Shown here: one piece after another, positions 5,389 through 6,546 of the stretch
How positions within the stretch are numbered: position 1 is the first letter of the stretch
Layout of the letters: every line of letters begins with the position of its first letter
Source of the DNA: Candidatus Bathyarchaeota archaeon ex4484_135
GTDB lineage: Archaea > Thermoproteota > Bathyarchaeia > EX4484-135
Reading direction: 5' to 3'
NCBI GenBank assembly: GCA_002255025.1
Contig: NJEJ01000084.1
Coordinates: forward strand, 1 to 6,546
Length of the DNA: 6,546 bases
Made by a program: the position numbers and the translations under genes
The notes under the pieces: generated by a model
Seen by the model: only the letters and a program-made list of their open reading frames with translations
What the model was told of the DNA's origin: nothing
Database searches by the model: none

Positions 5389-5778
5389 ATGTCAGTCTGC
5401 CACTGGGACCTCCACAAGAGGAAGAGGACGGGTGGGAAGAAGAAGCCCTGGAGGAAGAAACGCAAGTATGAGCTGGGCTCCTTCCCCACCGAGACGGTCT
5501 TAGGCCCGGAGGAGGAGAGAAAGTTGGACAGGAGGCGTGGTGGCAACCTCAAGGTCAGGTTGGTGAAGGTCAGGAGGGCAAACGTATCTGACCCGAGGAC
5601 GGGCGAGACCAAGACGGTCGAGATACTGAGGGTCCTGAAGAACCCGGCGAACGTGGATTATGATAGGCGTGGCGTCATAACTAAGGGTACCATAATAGAG
5701 ACGCCGTTAGGCCCAGCCGTGGTGACCTCTAGGCCCGGCCAAGATGGCGTTGTCAACGCCGTCCTGCTGAAGGAGTGA
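5389..5778 (+). CDS. rps8e: Small-subunit ribosomal protein S8e
   Basis: A 129-residue basic 30S protein of the archaeal/eukaryotic S8e family. Hallmarks are KRKRTGGKKKPWRKKRKYEL (residues 10-29, the RNA-binding arm), PTETVLG, RGGNLKVRLVKV, ANVSDP, TVEILRVLKNPAN and, near the C-terminus, ITKGTIIETPLGPAVVTSRP. Length and start agree with archaeal homologues. ATG 5389 is the only start immediately before the conserved arm. A bulged hairpin can form between 5362-5370 and 5381-5388 and would cover the Shine-Dalgarno if transcription begins far enough upstream. Its stop lies 5 bases before the favoured SRP19 start, so the two are probably co-transcribed and translationally coupled. Confidence 0.93.
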   Translation: MSVCHWDLHKRKRTGGKKKPWRKKRKYELGSFPTETVLGPEEERKLDRRRGGNLKVRLVKVRRANVSDPRTGETKTVEILRVLKNPANVDYDRRGVITKGTIIETPLGPAVVTSRPGQDGVVNAVLLKE

Positions 5779-5783
5779 GAATC

Positions 5784-6086
5784 TTGCGTAAGAGGAAGGG
5801 CATGTGTGTCGTATGGCCTGTCTATTTCGATCTAAATGAGAGCAGGAAGCTGAGGCGTGTCCCGAAGGAGCTGGCCATCACGAGCCCCAAGTTAGAGGAG
5901 ATATGCAGGGCCCTCGACATCCTGGGGTTGAGGTATGAGGTCGTGAGCGGAGCAGCACATCCCTCCCGGCACTGGGAGAAAACAGGCTATCTGCTCGTGG
6001 AGAAGAGGGAGCCCAAGGAGCAATTGATGAGGAAGATAGCGTCCCTGCTCAAGAGAATTAAGGCACGTGCACGGAGAAAAGTTTAA
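5784..6086 (+). CDS. srp19: Signal recognition particle 19 kDa protein, SRP19
   Basis: A 100-residue basic protein that binds the tips of helices 6 and 8 of archaeal SRP RNA and readies it for SRP54, in co-translational targeting to the membrane. Family landmarks are VVWPVYFDLN, SRKLRRVPKELAI, the segment PKLEEICRALDILGLRYEV, and HWEKTGYLLVEKR, followed by a lysine/arginine-rich tail. TTG 5784 is preferred because AAGGAG (5770-5775) stands 8 bases before it. GTG 5775, overlapping the S8e stop as GTGA, would add three residues but has its Shine-Dalgarno directly abutting. The 3' end carries the TATA box of the next unit. Confidence 0.92.
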   Translation: MRKRKGMCVVWPVYFDLNESRKLRRVPKELAITSPKLEEICRALDILGLRYEVVSGAAHPSRHWEKTGYLLVEKREPKEQLMRKIASLLKRIKARARRKV

Positions 6087-6087
6087 G
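6081..6087 (+). promoter_or_regulatory. TATA box for the gar1-tfb unit
   Basis: GTTTAAG preceded by GAGAAAA (BRE-like), overlapping the last codons of srp19. Predicted transcription starts near 6110. An inverted repeat CCTGAA (6094-6099) / TTCAGG (6118-6123) straddles that point. Confidence 0.5.
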
Positions 6088-6133
6088 TAGAAGCCTGAAA
6101 GGCTCTAGTCAGCCGCCTTCAGGTAGGGGGAGC

Positions 6134-6385
6134 TTGAGGCGAATAGGAAAAGTACTCCACATAACAAAGGCTGGCGATATAGTGGTCAGGTCCGATTCTG
6201 ATTTCGCACCCAGGATCGGTGATAGGGTTTACGGGCCCGACCTCCTTCAGGTCGGCGTGGTCTCCGATGTGTTCGGGCCTGTCTCCTCCCCCTACGTGGC
6301 CGTGAGACCTCTGGTCGATGATCCAGAGAACCTGGTCGGTAAGATACTCTACGTCAGGAGGGGTAAGAAGTGGAGGAGAGGTTGA
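6134..6385 (+). CDS. gar1: H/ACA ribonucleoprotein subunit Gar1
   Basis: An 83-residue archaeal Gar1 made of the core beta-barrel only, without the glycine/arginine-rich tails of eukaryotes. Recognisable segments are RIGKVLHITKAGDIVV, IGDRVYGPDLLQVGVVSDVFGPVSSPYVAVRP and LVGKILYV (described here as separate blocks by their key residues: G-K-V near the start, the V-G-x-V-x-D-V-F-G-P core and the final strand). It works with Cbf5, Nop10 and L7Ae in RNA-guided pseudouridylation of rRNA, helping substrate turnover. TTG 6134 follows AGGT (6121-6124) and GGGGGAG (6126-6132). Its stop overlaps the start of tfb as TTGA, implying coupled translation; gar1-tfb adjacency is, to my knowledge, common in archaea. 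Confidence 0.9.
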   Translation: MRRIGKVLHITKAGDIVVRSDSDFAPRIGDRVYGPDLLQVGVVSDVFGPVSSPYVAVRPLVDDPENLVGKILYVRRGKKWRRG

Positions 6386-6546
6386 GGTTTAGGGAGGTGG
6401 ATAAGTGCCCGTACTGCGGCAGCACCCACCTCCTCAGGGACCCAGAGCAGGCCGAAGTGGTCTGCACGAACTGCGGCTTAGTAATAGAGACGGACCTAAT
6501 GAACCAGGGCCCTGAGTGGAGGGCCTTCGATTCTGAGGAACGCTCC
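6382..6546 (+). CDS. tfb: Transcription initiation factor B (TFB), N-terminal part
   Basis: The first 55 residues of the archaeal TFIIB homologue, cut by the window edge. The zinc ribbon is C9-PY-C12 and C28-TN-C31, the part that recruits RNA polymerase at the dock domain. It is followed by GLVIETDLMNQGPEWRAF, the start of the B-reader/linker segment, with the usual GPEWRAFD. The cyclin repeats that bind TBP and the BRE lie beyond the edge. TTG 6382 is chosen for the GGAGG (6372-6376) 5 bases upstream and the 4-base overlap with the gar1 stop; GTG 6397 is a weaker option. Confidence 0.92.
   Translation, partial: MRFREVDKCPYCGSTHLLRDPEQAEVVCTNCGLVIETDLMNQGPEWRAFDSEERS

Noticed and set aside
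1..6546. CRISPR array, insertion sequence, integrase, toxin-antitoxin or other mobile or defence genes
   Set aside because: No regularly spaced repeats, transposase motifs or terminal repeats were seen; the intergenic gaps are short and the genes are housekeeping.

Overview
The window looks like chromosomal housekeeping DNA from a hyperthermophilic archaeon, most likely of the TACK group (Thermoproteota/Crenarchaeota or Korarchaeota). The evidence is: archaeal-only or archaeal/eukaryotic-type proteins (L13e, L40e, S8e, SRP19, Gar1, TFB, an archaeal-type GluRS); G+C-rich DNA with heavy use of AGG for Arg and ATA for Ile; TATA boxes of the form TTTAAG/CTTAAG/TATAAA about 25-30 bases before the predicted transcription starts; Shine-Dalgarno matches to GGAGGTG; and many TTG start codons. 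L13e points away from most Euryarchaeota. I cannot name the species.

Layout. (1) 1-91 is the tail of an unrecognised + strand gene. Its stop overlaps the start of a SPL-like (COG1533-type) radical SAM protein (88-987). (2) A - strand membrane protein with PAP2 phosphatase motifs (971-1573) runs tail to tail into it. Divergent from that gene is a geranylgeranyl-reductase-family flavoprotein (1738-2907); this pair plausibly acts on isoprenoid lipids. (3) L13e on the - strand (2869-3120) overlaps the end of the reductase gene by 39 bases and is divergent from gltX. (4) gltX, glutamyl-tRNA synthetase (3231-4944), is broken in this sequence. The reading frame changes at about 3771, exactly where a conserved block of roughly 18 residues is missing, consistent with a deletion of 3n+2 bases (about 53-56). 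(5) A + strand information-processing block follows: L40e (5029-5193, 54 codons), tRNA-Val(GAC) with an encoded CCA (5245-5321), S8e (5389-5778), SRP19 (5784-6086), Gar1 (6134-6385) and the zinc-ribbon end of transcription factor B (6382 to the window edge).

How it fits together. Most genes serve translation, protein targeting, rRNA modification or basal transcription. Separate TATA boxes can be seen for the membrane protein, reductase, L13e/gltX, L40e, tRNA, S8e-srp19 and gar1-tfb units. S8e/SRP19 and Gar1/TFB look translationally coupled.

I see no CRISPR array, insertion sequence, phage gene or defence system. The best leads are the gltX lesion, a perfect inverted repeat overlapping the tRNA-Val 5' end, a stem-loop in the membrane protein/reductase divergent promoter, and the preference for TTG starts. 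I did not find an obviously new multi-gene system.
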